DNA from: Streptomyces sp. ICC1
Lineage (GTDB): Bacteria > Actinomycetota > Actinomycetes > Streptomycetales > Streptomycetaceae
Length of the DNA stretch: 64,000 nucleotides
Direction of reading: 5' to 3'
Assembly (NCBI RefSeq): GCF_003287935.1
Contig: NZ_CP030287.1
Span: forward strand, 1,426,001 to 1,490,000
Shown: piece after piece, positions 57,051-64,000 of the stretch
Layout: every line of letters begins with the position of its first letter
Position numbering within the stretch: position 1 is the first letter of the stretch
Notes under the pieces: model-generated
What the model was told of the DNA's origin: nothing
What the model saw: only the letters and a program-made list of their open reading frames with translations
Database searches by the model: none
Translations under genes and position numbers: made by a program

Positions 57051-57797
57051 ATGGCAGAGAACACTCCTGAGACCACGCCGGGGAGCAAGCCCGGACACGA
57101 CCGTACGGCGATCGCGGCCTGGATTCCGCAGCTCCGGCTGCGGCTGACCACCCCGAGGCTGGAGTTCCGGGTACCCGACGAGAGCGACCTGCGCGCACTC
57201 GCCGAACTCGTCGCCGAGCAGGGCATCCACGACCGCGGCACCGTGCCCTTCCAGGGCGGCTGGAGCGACGCGCCCCAGCAGGTCGTCGCCGGCCGCGTCC
57301 TGCAATACCTATGGAAGGGGCTCGCGCTCAGCCGTCCCGACTACTGGAACCTCGGCCTCGCCGTCTTCCTCGACGGCCGGCCCGTCGGCGTCCAGGGCCT
57401 CCAGGCCCGGCGCTTCCCCCAGCTGCGGGAGGTCGCCTCCGAGAGCTGGCTGGCCCGCGGACACCAAGGCCAGGGCCTGGGCACCGAGATGCGCGCGGCG
57501 GTACTGCGCCTGGCCTTCGAGGGCCTGGGCGCCGGACACGCCACCTCGGCCGTCTACGAGGACGGCGCCGCCGCCATCGCCGTCAACAAGAAGTACGGCT
57601 ACCAGCCGGACGGCATCGAACTCACCGAGCGCCAGGGCAAGCCCACGGTGCTCACCCGCTGGCGCCTCACCCGCGACCAGTGGGAGCTGAGCGCGGCCGC
57701 CGAGGTGCCGACCGAGATCCACGGACTCGAGTTCTGCCGCGGCCTCTTCGGAATTACCGCACCCGACCACTCCTCCGCACCCCGGGAGCCGGCGTGA
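57051..57797 (+). CDS. GNAT family acetyltransferase
   Basis: 248-aa GCN5-related N-acyltransferase of the RimJ/RimL type. The acyl-CoA-binding segment is WLARGHQGQGLGTEMRAAVL near 140 (Q/R-x-x-G-x-G/A form) and the C-terminal strand is AIAVNKKYGYQPDG. It would acylate an amine. It overlaps the sbnA-like gene by 4 bp, so its substrate could be the amino acid made there or an amine of the final product. Confidence 0.88.
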   Translation: MAENTPETTPGSKPGHDRTAIAAWIPQLRLRLTTPRLEFRVPDESDLRALAELVAEQGIHDRGTVPFQGGWSDAPQQVVAGRVLQYLWKGLALSRPDYWNLGLAVFLDGRPVGVQGLQARRFPQLREVASESWLARGHQGQGLGTEMRAAVLRLAFEGLGAGHATSAVYEDGAAAIAVNKKYGYQPDGIELTERQGKPTVLTRWRLTRDQWELSAAAEVPTEIHGLEFCRGLFGITAPDHSSAPREPA

Positions 57798-58762
57798 TCC
57801 ACAACTCCATCACCGACTGCATCGGCGCCACCCCGCTGGTCCGGCTCGGCCGACTCTTCCCGCAGCACGGCATCGAAGTGCTGGCCAAGCTGGAAATGCT
57901 CAACCCGGGCGGCAGCGTCAAGGACCGCTCGGCGCGCTACATCGTCGAACGCGGCATCCGGGACGGCATGATCCGCCGCGGCACCCGGATCGTCGAGAGC
58001 ACCTCGGGCAACTTCGGCGTCGCGCTGGCCATGGTGGCCGTCCGCTACGGACTGCGGTTCACGGCCGTCGTCGACCCCAACGCCTCCCGCACCAACCTGC
58101 GCATCCTGCGCCAGTACGGCGCCGAGATCGAGATGGTCAGCGAGCCCGACCACGCGGGCGGCTACCTGCACACCCGGCTGGCCCGGGTGCAGGACCTGCT
58201 GGCCGACGACTCGGACGCCGTCTGGATCAACCAGTACGCCAACGAGCTCAACTGGGAGACGCACGCGGTCACCACCGCGCGCGAGGTCATCGAGGACTGC
58301 CCGGAACCCGTGGACGTCCTCGTCGCCGCCGTCAGCACCACCGGCACCCTGCACGGCCTCGCCCGCGGACTGCGCCGCGAATGGCCGGCCCTGAAGGTGG
58401 TGGCCGTCGACGCCGTCGGCTCGGTCATCTTCGGCACTCCGCCGGGCCCGCGGATGCTCCCGGGAGTCGGCTCCAGCCGGGTCCCCGAACTCCTCACCCC
58501 CGGCGAGATCGACCAGGTCGTGCACATCGACGACGCGGCCGCCATCCACGGCTGCCACCGGCTGCTGAGGCACGAGGCGATCTTCGCCGGCGGATCCTCC
58601 GGCTCCGTGGTCGCGGCCATCGAGGAGCTCCTGCCGGAGCTCCCGCGCCCCAGCCGGATCCTGACGCTGCTGGCCGACCGGGGAGAGCGCTACCTCGACC
58701 TCGTCTACACGGACGAGATGGCGATCGAGCACGACGAGCTCGCCTACTCCAGCCACTCCTGA
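57794..58762 (+). CDS. sbnA: SbnA-like PLP enzyme (ACEGA synthase family)
   Basis: 322-aa PLP enzyme of the cysteine-synthase fold, specifically resembling SbnA, which joins O-phospho-L-serine and L-glutamate to N-(2-amino-2-carboxyethyl)-L-glutamate on the way to 2,3-diaminopropionate. The PLP Lys is in NPGGSVKDRSARYI near 44; STSGNFGVALAM, WINQYANELNW, GSVIFG, EIDQVVHIDD, IFAGGSSGS and DRGERYLDLVYTDE match SbnA in order. The partner oxidase SbnB is not in this window, so either it is elsewhere or the intermediate itself is used. GTG start, coupled to the GNAT gene. Confidence 0.88.
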   Translation: MIHNSITDCIGATPLVRLGRLFPQHGIEVLAKLEMLNPGGSVKDRSARYIVERGIRDGMIRRGTRIVESTSGNFGVALAMVAVRYGLRFTAVVDPNASRTNLRILRQYGAEIEMVSEPDHAGGYLHTRLARVQDLLADDSDAVWINQYANELNWETHAVTTAREVIEDCPEPVDVLVAAVSTTGTLHGLARGLRREWPALKVVAVDAVGSVIFGTPPGPRMLPGVGSSRVPELLTPGEIDQVVHIDDAAAIHGCHRLLRHEAIFAGGSSGSVVAAIEELLPELPRPSRILTLLADRGERYLDLVYTDEMAIEHDELAYSSHS

Positions 58763-58799
58763 GCCGGGCCACCGGTTCCTGCGGCCACTCCCGAGAAGC

Positions 58800-58834
58800 G
58801 CTGCGGCCGCCCGATGAGGGCGGGCGGCCGCAGC
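58800..58834 (+). terminator. Terminator of the AsnS2-sbnA operon
   Basis: GCTGCGGCCGCCCG with perfect complement (14-bp arms, 7-nt loop), 38 bases after the sbnA-like stop codon. It separates that operon from the cyd promoter. Confidence 0.82.
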
Positions 58835-58871
58835 CCCCGGCTCCCGCGCCCGGACTCGACCGCGCCCGGAC

Positions 58872-58911
58872 TCGAGCGCGCCTCCACCGCGGACCGAGCG
58901 GTACTCCACCG
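58872..58911 (+). promoter_or_regulatory. Putative SARP-binding array upstream of cydA
   Basis: TCGAGCG, TCCACCG, CCGAGCG, TCCACCG, each separated by 4 bp: four heptamers at an exact 11-bp period, 94 bp upstream of cydA. The first unit equals the ActII-ORF4-type heptamer. A 16-bp tandem direct repeat containing CGCCCGGACTCGA lies immediately before it. Confidence 0.5.
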
Positions 58912-59004
58912 TCCTCGGCTGAAGTGGAAAGGCCGCCTATCCACCACTCCTGACCACAGCGACCACCAGACAGACGGCTGCACAGCCGACCGAGGGGAAC
59001 CACC

Positions 59005-60300
59005 GTGGACGTGCTAGAACTCGCACGGCTCCAGTTCGCCATCACCGCAATCGCGCACTTCCTGTTCGTCTCCCTGACGCTCGGGCTGGTGGCCTACCTC
59101 GTGGTGATGCAGACGCGCTGGGCGATCACAGGCAAGGAAGAACACCGCAGGCAGACCCGCTTCTGGGGGCAGCTCTACGTCATCAACTACGCGCTGGGCA
59201 TCGGCACCGGCATAGTGATGGAGTTCCAGTTCGGGCTCAGCTGGAGCGGGCTGACCCATTTCGTCGGCAACGTCTTCGGCGCGCCGCTCGCGATCGAGAC
59301 CCTGGTGGCCTTCTTCGCCGAGTCGACCTTCCTGGGCCTGTGGATCTTCGGCTGGAACCGGATGGGCCGCAAGCTGCACACCCTGATGCTGTGGCTGGTG
59401 GCGCTCACCGCGTACTCCTCGATCTTCTTCGTGCTCACCGCCAACGGATTCCTCCAGCACCCCGTCGGCTACGAGATGAAGGACGGCAAGGCGGTCCTCA
59501 CCGACTTCGGGGCCCTGCTCTCCAACACCAACGCCTTCTCCGCCTCGCTCCACATCGTGGCCGCGGCGCTGCTCACCGGATCCTTCTTCATCGTCGCCGT
59601 CAGCGCCTGGCACCTGCGCAGGAAGACCGGCCACGAGAAGTTCTTCTGGTCCTCGATGAAGCTCGCCCTGCCGCCCATCCCGGTCCTGGTCCTGGCGACC
59701 GCCGCGCTCGGCGGACTCCAGATCGGCTACTCGGTCAAGCAGACGCCGACCAAGTACGGGACGCGCTCCGAGCGGGCCCAGGCACTGGTGGAGACCTTCA
59801 CCCAGAAGTTCGGCCCCGACAACTACTTCCCGCCGGGCTTCGCGCAGACCGCCGAGTTCGTGATGATCATCCCGGCGCTGTTCATGATGCTGGTGGCGGT
59901 CCTCGCCATCCCGTTCATGATCAAACGGAACCTGATCCGCCGCAAGGTGCTGCTCTGGTTCCTGACCGCGGGCCTGATCCTCCCGTACGTCTCCATGATC
60001 TCCGGCTGGATCTTCCGCGAGGTCGGCCGCCAGCCCTGGGCCGTCTACGGAGTGCTCAAGACCGAGGACGCGCTCACCCCGGGGCTCACCTCCGGCACCG
60101 TCCTCACCTCGCTGCTGGTCTTCGGCACCCTCGTCCTCGTCCTGCTCTTCGCCGACTGGGCGCTGCTCCTGCGCTTCGCCCGGCGAGGCCCCGACGGCGC
60201 GCAGCTGGGCCTCATCCCCGGCGACAAGTCCGTGCCCGTCGCTTCCGGCTCCGGCGCCGGCGCGGAACGGGTCTCCGAGAACTCCGCCCCGACCTTCTGA
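59005..60300 (+). CDS. cydA: Cytochrome bd ubiquinol oxidase subunit I
   Basis: 431-aa heme-bearing subunit of the cytochrome bd quinol oxidase, which reduces O2 with high affinity. About nine membrane helices. Heme ligands: His in ITAIAHFLFV (residue 18) and His in ASLHIVAAALLTG; the proton/oxygen-site Glu residues are in LAIETLVAFFAES; the conserved GRQPWAVYG follows. The short Q-loop is typical of Gram-positive enzymes. GAGGGG precedes the GTG. It heads cydABDC, all with overlapping or near-adjacent genes. Confidence 0.96.
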   Translation: MDVLELARLQFAITAIAHFLFVSLTLGLVAYLVVMQTRWAITGKEEHRRQTRFWGQLYVINYALGIGTGIVMEFQFGLSWSGLTHFVGNVFGAPLAIETLVAFFAESTFLGLWIFGWNRMGRKLHTLMLWLVALTAYSSIFFVLTANGFLQHPVGYEMKDGKAVLTDFGALLSNTNAFSASLHIVAAALLTGSFFIVAVSAWHLRRKTGHEKFFWSSMKLALPPIPVLVLATAALGGLQIGYSVKQTPTKYGTRSERAQALVETFTQKFGPDNYFPPGFAQTAEFVMIIPALFMMLVAVLAIPFMIKRNLIRRKVLLWFLTAGLILPYVSMISGWIFREVGRQPWAVYGVLKTEDALTPGLTSGTVLTSLLVFGTLVLVLLFADWALLLRFARRGPDGAQLGLIPGDKSVPVASGSGAGAERVSENSAPTF

Positions 60301-60319
60301 CAGCGCTGGGAGTCTCAAC

Positions 60320-61330
60320 GTGTGGCACAACATCTGGTACGCGCTGCTGGGGCTGCTCGTCGCGGGCTACCTCGCCCTGGACGGCATCACCATCGGCACC
60401 GGGATCATCGGCCGCTGGCTCGCCAAGGACGACCGCGACCGGCACACGGTCGCCGCGGCGACCGGACCCTTCTTCCTCGGCAACGAGGTCTGGCTGGTCG
60501 CGGCGGGCGGCATCATGATCGGCGGGTTCCCCGGCCTGGAGTCCACCGCCATCGCCGGGATGTACCCGGTCATCGTCTTCGCCGTCGCGAGCCTGCTCGT
60601 CCGGGAGGCCGCCGTGCAGTTCCGGCGCCGCCTGTCCGGCGCCCGCTGGCGGCGCCGCTGGGACGGCGTCGCCCATGTGGCCTGCGTGGTCCTCGCCCTC
60701 ATGTGGGGCGCGCTGGGCGGCGCCCTGCTCGGCGCGGTGCCGGTCGTGGACGGTGAACTCCACGTCGACCTCGGCGTGCTGTTCCAGCCGCTGCCGATCC
60801 TGTCCGCGCTGACCGCCGTCGCCGTCTTCGCGCTGCACGGCGCGGTGTTCCTCGCCGTACGCACCGAAGGGCCGGTCTCCGGACGGGCCGCGGAGTTCGC
60901 CGCGAAGCTGGCGCCCGCCGCGACCGGCCTCGCCGTGCTCACCGCGATCACGGCCACCGCATTCGGCACCTCCCGCGACGGGCTGCTCAACCCGGTCTCC
61001 GCCGGGCTCGTCCTCGCCGCGGCCGTCGCGTCGCTGTGGCTGGTGCCGCGGCTGATCGCCGGCGGGGGCTGGAAGGCGCCGGTCGTCAGCGGGTTCGCCG
61101 CACTGTCCCCGGTGCTGCTGCTCGCCGCCGCCCACTACCCGCAGGTCATCGTCAGCAGCGCGGGCTCCGCGGAGCACATCTCGGTCGCCGAGGCCGCCGC
61201 CGATCCGTCCACGCTCAGCGTCGTGGGCCCCGTGGTGCTGCTGGTCTTCCCCGTACTGCTCGCCTTCCAGGCCATGCAGTGGTGGGCCTTCCGGGCCAAG
61301 GCCGACGACCGTTCCCCGGCGTACTTCTGA
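60320..61330 (+). CDS. cydB: Cytochrome bd ubiquinol oxidase subunit II
   Basis: 336-aa partner subunit with about eight or nine membrane helices. The N-terminal WYALLGLLVAGYLALDGITIG and GPFFLGNEVWLVAAGG are CydB signatures. Begins 19 bp after cydA and ends sharing a base with cydD (TGATG). Confidence 0.95.
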   Translation: MWHNIWYALLGLLVAGYLALDGITIGTGIIGRWLAKDDRDRHTVAAATGPFFLGNEVWLVAAGGIMIGGFPGLESTAIAGMYPVIVFAVASLLVREAAVQFRRRLSGARWRRRWDGVAHVACVVLALMWGALGGALLGAVPVVDGELHVDLGVLFQPLPILSALTAVAVFALHGAVFLAVRTEGPVSGRAAEFAAKLAPAATGLAVLTAITATAFGTSRDGLLNPVSAGLVLAAAVASLWLVPRLIAGGGWKAPVVSGFAALSPVLLLAAAHYPQVIVSSAGSAEHISVAEAAADPSTLSVVGPVVLLVFPVLLAFQAMQWWAFRAKADDRSPAYF

Positions 61331-63123
61331 TGGGACGCGTCCGCGCAGAGGCAAGCCGCCGGGCCCAGGGCCCGGCGGCTTCGCCGCGTCCGCTCACCGA
61401 CCGGGAAGTACGCGGCCGCCTGCTCGGGGCGGCCGAAAGCACCCGGTCCGCCGGGCTGCTGGTGCTCACCGCGGTCGTCCTGGGCGCCACCGGAGTCATC
61501 GGGCAGGCCCTCGCCCTCGCCGTGCTCCTGGGCGAGGCCTTCTCCGGCGGGCCGACCCTCACCCCCGCACTGTGGGTCGCGGCGGCCGTCGCCCTGCGCG
61601 GAATCGCCGGCTGGCTCCAGGCCACCACCGCCCAGCGGGCCGCCGCGGAGATCAAACTCCGGCTGCGGACGGGGCTGTTGGCCGCGGCCGCGCGCAGGGT
61701 CTCCTACGAGGCCCGTGACCGTCGCACGGGCGAGAGCAGCACCCTGGTCACCCGGGGCCTCGACGCCCTCGACCCCTACCTCGTCGGCTACCTGCCGCAG
61801 ATGCTCGCCGCCGCGCTCGTACCGACCGCGATCGTCGTCACGATGGCGCTCCACGACCCGCTCAGCGGGGTGATCCTCCTCGTCACCCTCCCCCTCATCC
61901 CCGTCTTCGGCGCGCTCGTCGGCCTGCACACCAGGGACGCCACGGAACGTCAGTGGGCGGCGCTCACCCGGCTCGGCGGACACTTCCTGGACGCCCTGCG
62001 CGGGCTGACGACCCTGCGCACGTTCGGCCGCGCGGAGGCCCAGGAGGCCATCGTCGGCGAGGTCGCCGAGCAGCACCGCAAGGCCACCATGGGCACGCTG
62101 CGCATCGCGTTCCTGTCGACGCTGGTCCTCGACACGGTCGCCACCCTGTCCGTGGCCCTGATCGCGGTCCCGGTGGGCCTGCGCCTGCTGGGCGGCTCCC
62201 TGGACCTCACCACGGCGCTGACCGTCCTGCTCCTGGCCCCCGAGGCCTACCTCCCGCTGCGCTCCCTGGGCAACCGCTTCCACGCGGCGACCGAGGGCAT
62301 GACCGTGGCGAGGGAGGCGCTGGCCGAGCTGGACACCGCCGCATCCGCCTCCGCCTCCGCCCCCGCATCCGCGCCCGACTCCGTCTCCGCCTCCACCGCG
62401 GCCGCGGGCCGGACCGCTGCGGGAGGCACCGCCCCGGCCGCCCGGCCCATCCGCTTCGAGGGGGTCACGCTCCACCTGCCGGGACGCCCCCGCCCGGTCC
62501 TGTCCGACGTCTCGTTCGTCATCGCCCCCGGGGAGCGGGTCGCCCTCACGGGCCCCAGCGGCGCAGGCAAGTCGACGCTCCTCGCGCTGCTCCTCGGACT
62601 CGTCCAGCCGGACGAGGGCCGGATCCTCGCCGGCGGCCAGGACCTCGCCGAACTCGATCGGGACGGCTGGGACGACTGGCGGCGCACGATCGGCTGGGTG
62701 CCGCAGCGGCCGTACCTCTTCGACCGGACCGTCGCGGACAACATCAGGCTCGGAGACCCCGGGGCCACGGACGAAGAGGTCGAACGGGCCGCCCGGGCCG
62801 CCGCCGCGGACGGCTTCGTCCGCGCGCTGCCCGACGGCTACGCGACCCGCCTCGGCGCCCGCGGTACGGGACTCTCCGCGGGCCAGCGCCAACGCGTGGC
62901 GCTCGCCCGGGCGTTCCTGCGCGACGCGCCCCTGGTCCTGCTCGACGAGCCGACGGCCGGACTCGACAAGGAGAGCGAGGAGGCCGTCCTGGCCGCGAGC
63001 GAACGCCTGATCGCGGGCCGCACGGTCCTCGTGGTCGCCCACCGCCCCCGACTCCTGCACGGCGCCGACCGCCGATTCCACGTGTCCGAAGGAACCTTCA
63101 GGGAACGCGAGGTGCCCCGATGA
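61330..63123 (+). CDS. cydD: Thiol reductant ABC exporter subunit CydD
   Basis: 597-aa ABC half-transporter needed for cytochrome bd assembly (export of glutathione/cysteine-type thiols or heme-related role). Six-helix membrane domain (about 35-320), an Ala/Ser-rich linker, and an ATPase with Walker A GPSGAGKSTLL, Q-loop WVPQRPYLF, signature LSAGQRQRVALARAF, Walker B LVLLDEP and switch His in VVAHRPRLL. In many streptomycetes CydC and CydD are one fused protein; here they are separate genes. Confidence 0.94.
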   Translation: MGRVRAEASRRAQGPAASPRPLTDREVRGRLLGAAESTRSAGLLVLTAVVLGATGVIGQALALAVLLGEAFSGGPTLTPALWVAAAVALRGIAGWLQATTAQRAAAEIKLRLRTGLLAAAARRVSYEARDRRTGESSTLVTRGLDALDPYLVGYLPQMLAAALVPTAIVVTMALHDPLSGVILLVTLPLIPVFGALVGLHTRDATERQWAALTRLGGHFLDALRGLTTLRTFGRAEAQEAIVGEVAEQHRKATMGTLRIAFLSTLVLDTVATLSVALIAVPVGLRLLGGSLDLTTALTVLLLAPEAYLPLRSLGNRFHAATEGMTVAREALAELDTAASASASAPASAPDSVSASTAAAGRTAAGGTAPAARPIRFEGVTLHLPGRPRPVLSDVSFVIAPGERVALTGPSGAGKSTLLALLLGLVQPDEGRILAGGQDLAELDRDGWDDWRRTIGWVPQRPYLFDRTVADNIRLGDPGATDEEVERAARAAAADGFVRALPDGYATRLGARGTGLSAGQRQRVALARAFLRDAPLVLLDEPTAGLDKESEEAVLAASERLIAGRTVLVVAHRPRLLHGADRRFHVSEGTFREREVPR

Positions 63124-64000
63124 CCCCCGGCCGGACCAACGCCACCGCCCCGCCGGCAGCTCCGGCCGGCCCGCCGGCCGCGGGACCCGTCAAGGCGCTG
63201 TTCCTCGTGCTGCGCACCGCCGGCCCCTTGCGCACGCTCGCCCCCGCCGCCGCACTCGCGCTGGCCGCCGATCTCGGCGGGGTCGCCCTGATGACGCTCG
63301 CCGCCTGGCTCATCGCCCGCGCCGCCGAGCAGCCCGCCATGGGGGTCCTGTCCGTCGCCATCGTCGCCGTACGGGCGCTCGCCGTCACCCGCGGGCTGTT
63401 CCGGTACGGGGAGCGGCTCGCCGGGCACGACGCCGCGCTGCGCGCCGTGGCCAGGCTGCGGCGGCGGGTGTTCGGCTCGCTCGCGCGGCGGCCCGCCCAC
63501 GAGGACGCCCGCACCGTACGGGACGCCGACACCGTCTCCCGGCTCGTCGCCGACGTCGACCTCGTCCAGGACGCCCTGCTGCGCGTCCTGCTGCCCGCCC
63601 TGTCCGCCGTCCTCGTCTCGGCCGCCGTGATCAGCGGTGCCGCACTCGTCTCCCCGGCCGCCGCCCTCGCCCTCGCCCTCGGCCTGGCTGCCGGCGGGGT
63701 GCTCCTGCCCGCGCTCACCGCCCTGGCCGCCGCCCGTGCGGACCGCCGCAGCGCCGACCTCCGCGCGGAACTCGCCGTGCACACCGTCGACCTGCTGGAC
63801 GGCGCCGAAGACCTCGCCGTCTTCGGCGCGGCCGCCCGGGAGACCGACCGGGCCGTCGCCACCGCCCGCCGGCTCCGCGCCCACGACCGCGGAGCCGCGC
63901 TCCTGTCCGCCGTTTCCGTCGCCGCCCTGACCGTCGTACAGGGCGCCACCACCATCGCCGTGGCCCTCCTGTGCGCCGGCTCGACGTCCCCCGTGTGGGC
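63120..64000 (+). CDS. cydC: Thiol reductant ABC exporter subunit CydC (partial)
   Basis: The first 293 residues of the second ABC half-transporter, cut by the window end. The membrane domain is visible (ALMTLAAWLIARAAEQPAM; RGLFRYGERLAGHDAALR, a CydC-typical stretch; SVAIVAVRALAVTRG). The ATPase domain lies beyond the window. ATGA overlap with cydD. Confidence 0.92.
   Translation, partial: MTPGRTNATAPPAAPAGPPAAGPVKALFLVLRTAGPLRTLAPAAALALAADLGGVALMTLAAWLIARAAEQPAMGVLSVAIVAVRALAVTRGLFRYGERLAGHDAALRAVARLRRRVFGSLARRPAHEDARTVRDADTVSRLVADVDLVQDALLRVLLPALSAVLVSAAVISGAALVSPAAALALALGLAAGGVLLPALTALAAARADRRSADLRAELAVHTVDLLDGAEDLAVFGAAARETDRAVATARRLRAHDRGAALLSAVSVAALTVVQGATTIAVALLCAGSTSPVW

Noticed and set aside
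58849..58880. 16-bp tandem direct repeat (CGCCCGGACTCGA units) as a separate attachment site
   Set aside because: No integrase, tRNA or second copy is present; it is more simply part of the cyd promoter region.

Overview
The window is chromosomal DNA of a high-GC actinobacterium, almost certainly Streptomyces. Supporting signs are the very GC-rich third codon positions, GTG starts, ATGA/GTGA-coupled genes, a class I lysyl-tRNA synthetase beside argS, DUF2637 and DUF3558 proteins, SARP regulators and a perfect DasR-type operator.

Region 1 (1-17.9 kb) is mostly ordinary chromosome: a secreted polysaccharide deacetylase behind a dre-like operator, an Uma2 remnant, RtcB, two tandem DUF3558 lipoproteins, a DUF2637 membrane protein, lysS and argS, a VapBC pair, a TetR/membrane-protein pair, an internally deleted IS630-type element abutting a secreted nuclease-like protein, a VOC protein, a truncated antiporter and a HEAT-repeat protein.

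Region 2 (17.9-58.8 kb) is a large specialised-metabolite locus. Its core is a spore-pigment/pentangular-type type II PKS: KS-alpha, chain-length factor, ACP, TcmI-type cyclase, cupin, single-domain aromatase/cyclase, two SchA/CurD proteins, ketoreductases, two DUF1772 anthrone-oxygenase-like proteins, several ABM-fold proteins and two FAD hydroxylases. Supply genes are an acyl-CoA carboxylase beta subunit with a separate epsilon subunit, a fatty acyl-AMP ligase, an ACP-AT didomain whose AT has lost its catalytic Ser, an acyl-CoA dehydrogenase, a PPTase and a type II thioesterase. Two downstream operons are each led by an asparagine-synthetase homologue lacking the glutaminase nucleophile: AsnS1-M24 peptidase-multicopper oxidase, and AsnS2-membrane protein-GNAT-SbnA.

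Embedded in this locus at 20.8-25.4 kb, between the two carboxylase subunits, is a compact RiPP-like module. It has an 89-aa candidate precursor with a Cys-rich C-terminus, a GTGA-coupled fused E1/YcaO cyclodehydratase ending in a PxPxP-like tail, and a histidine kinase/response regulator pair. I regard this as the most unusual part of the window.

Reading the intergenic DNA by eye, I find heptamers spaced by 4 bp (11-bp period, often TCGAGCC/TCGAGCG or TCCNGCC) at nearly every polyketide promoter and also in front of the cytochrome bd operon. This is the known binding-site architecture of SARP activators, and two SARP genes are present. It suggests one regulon linking the carboxylase, starter genes, PKS, export, both AsnS operons and possibly cyd.

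Region 3 (58.8-64 kb) is a cydABDC operon for cytochrome bd oxidase and its assembly ABC transporter; cydC runs off the window end.
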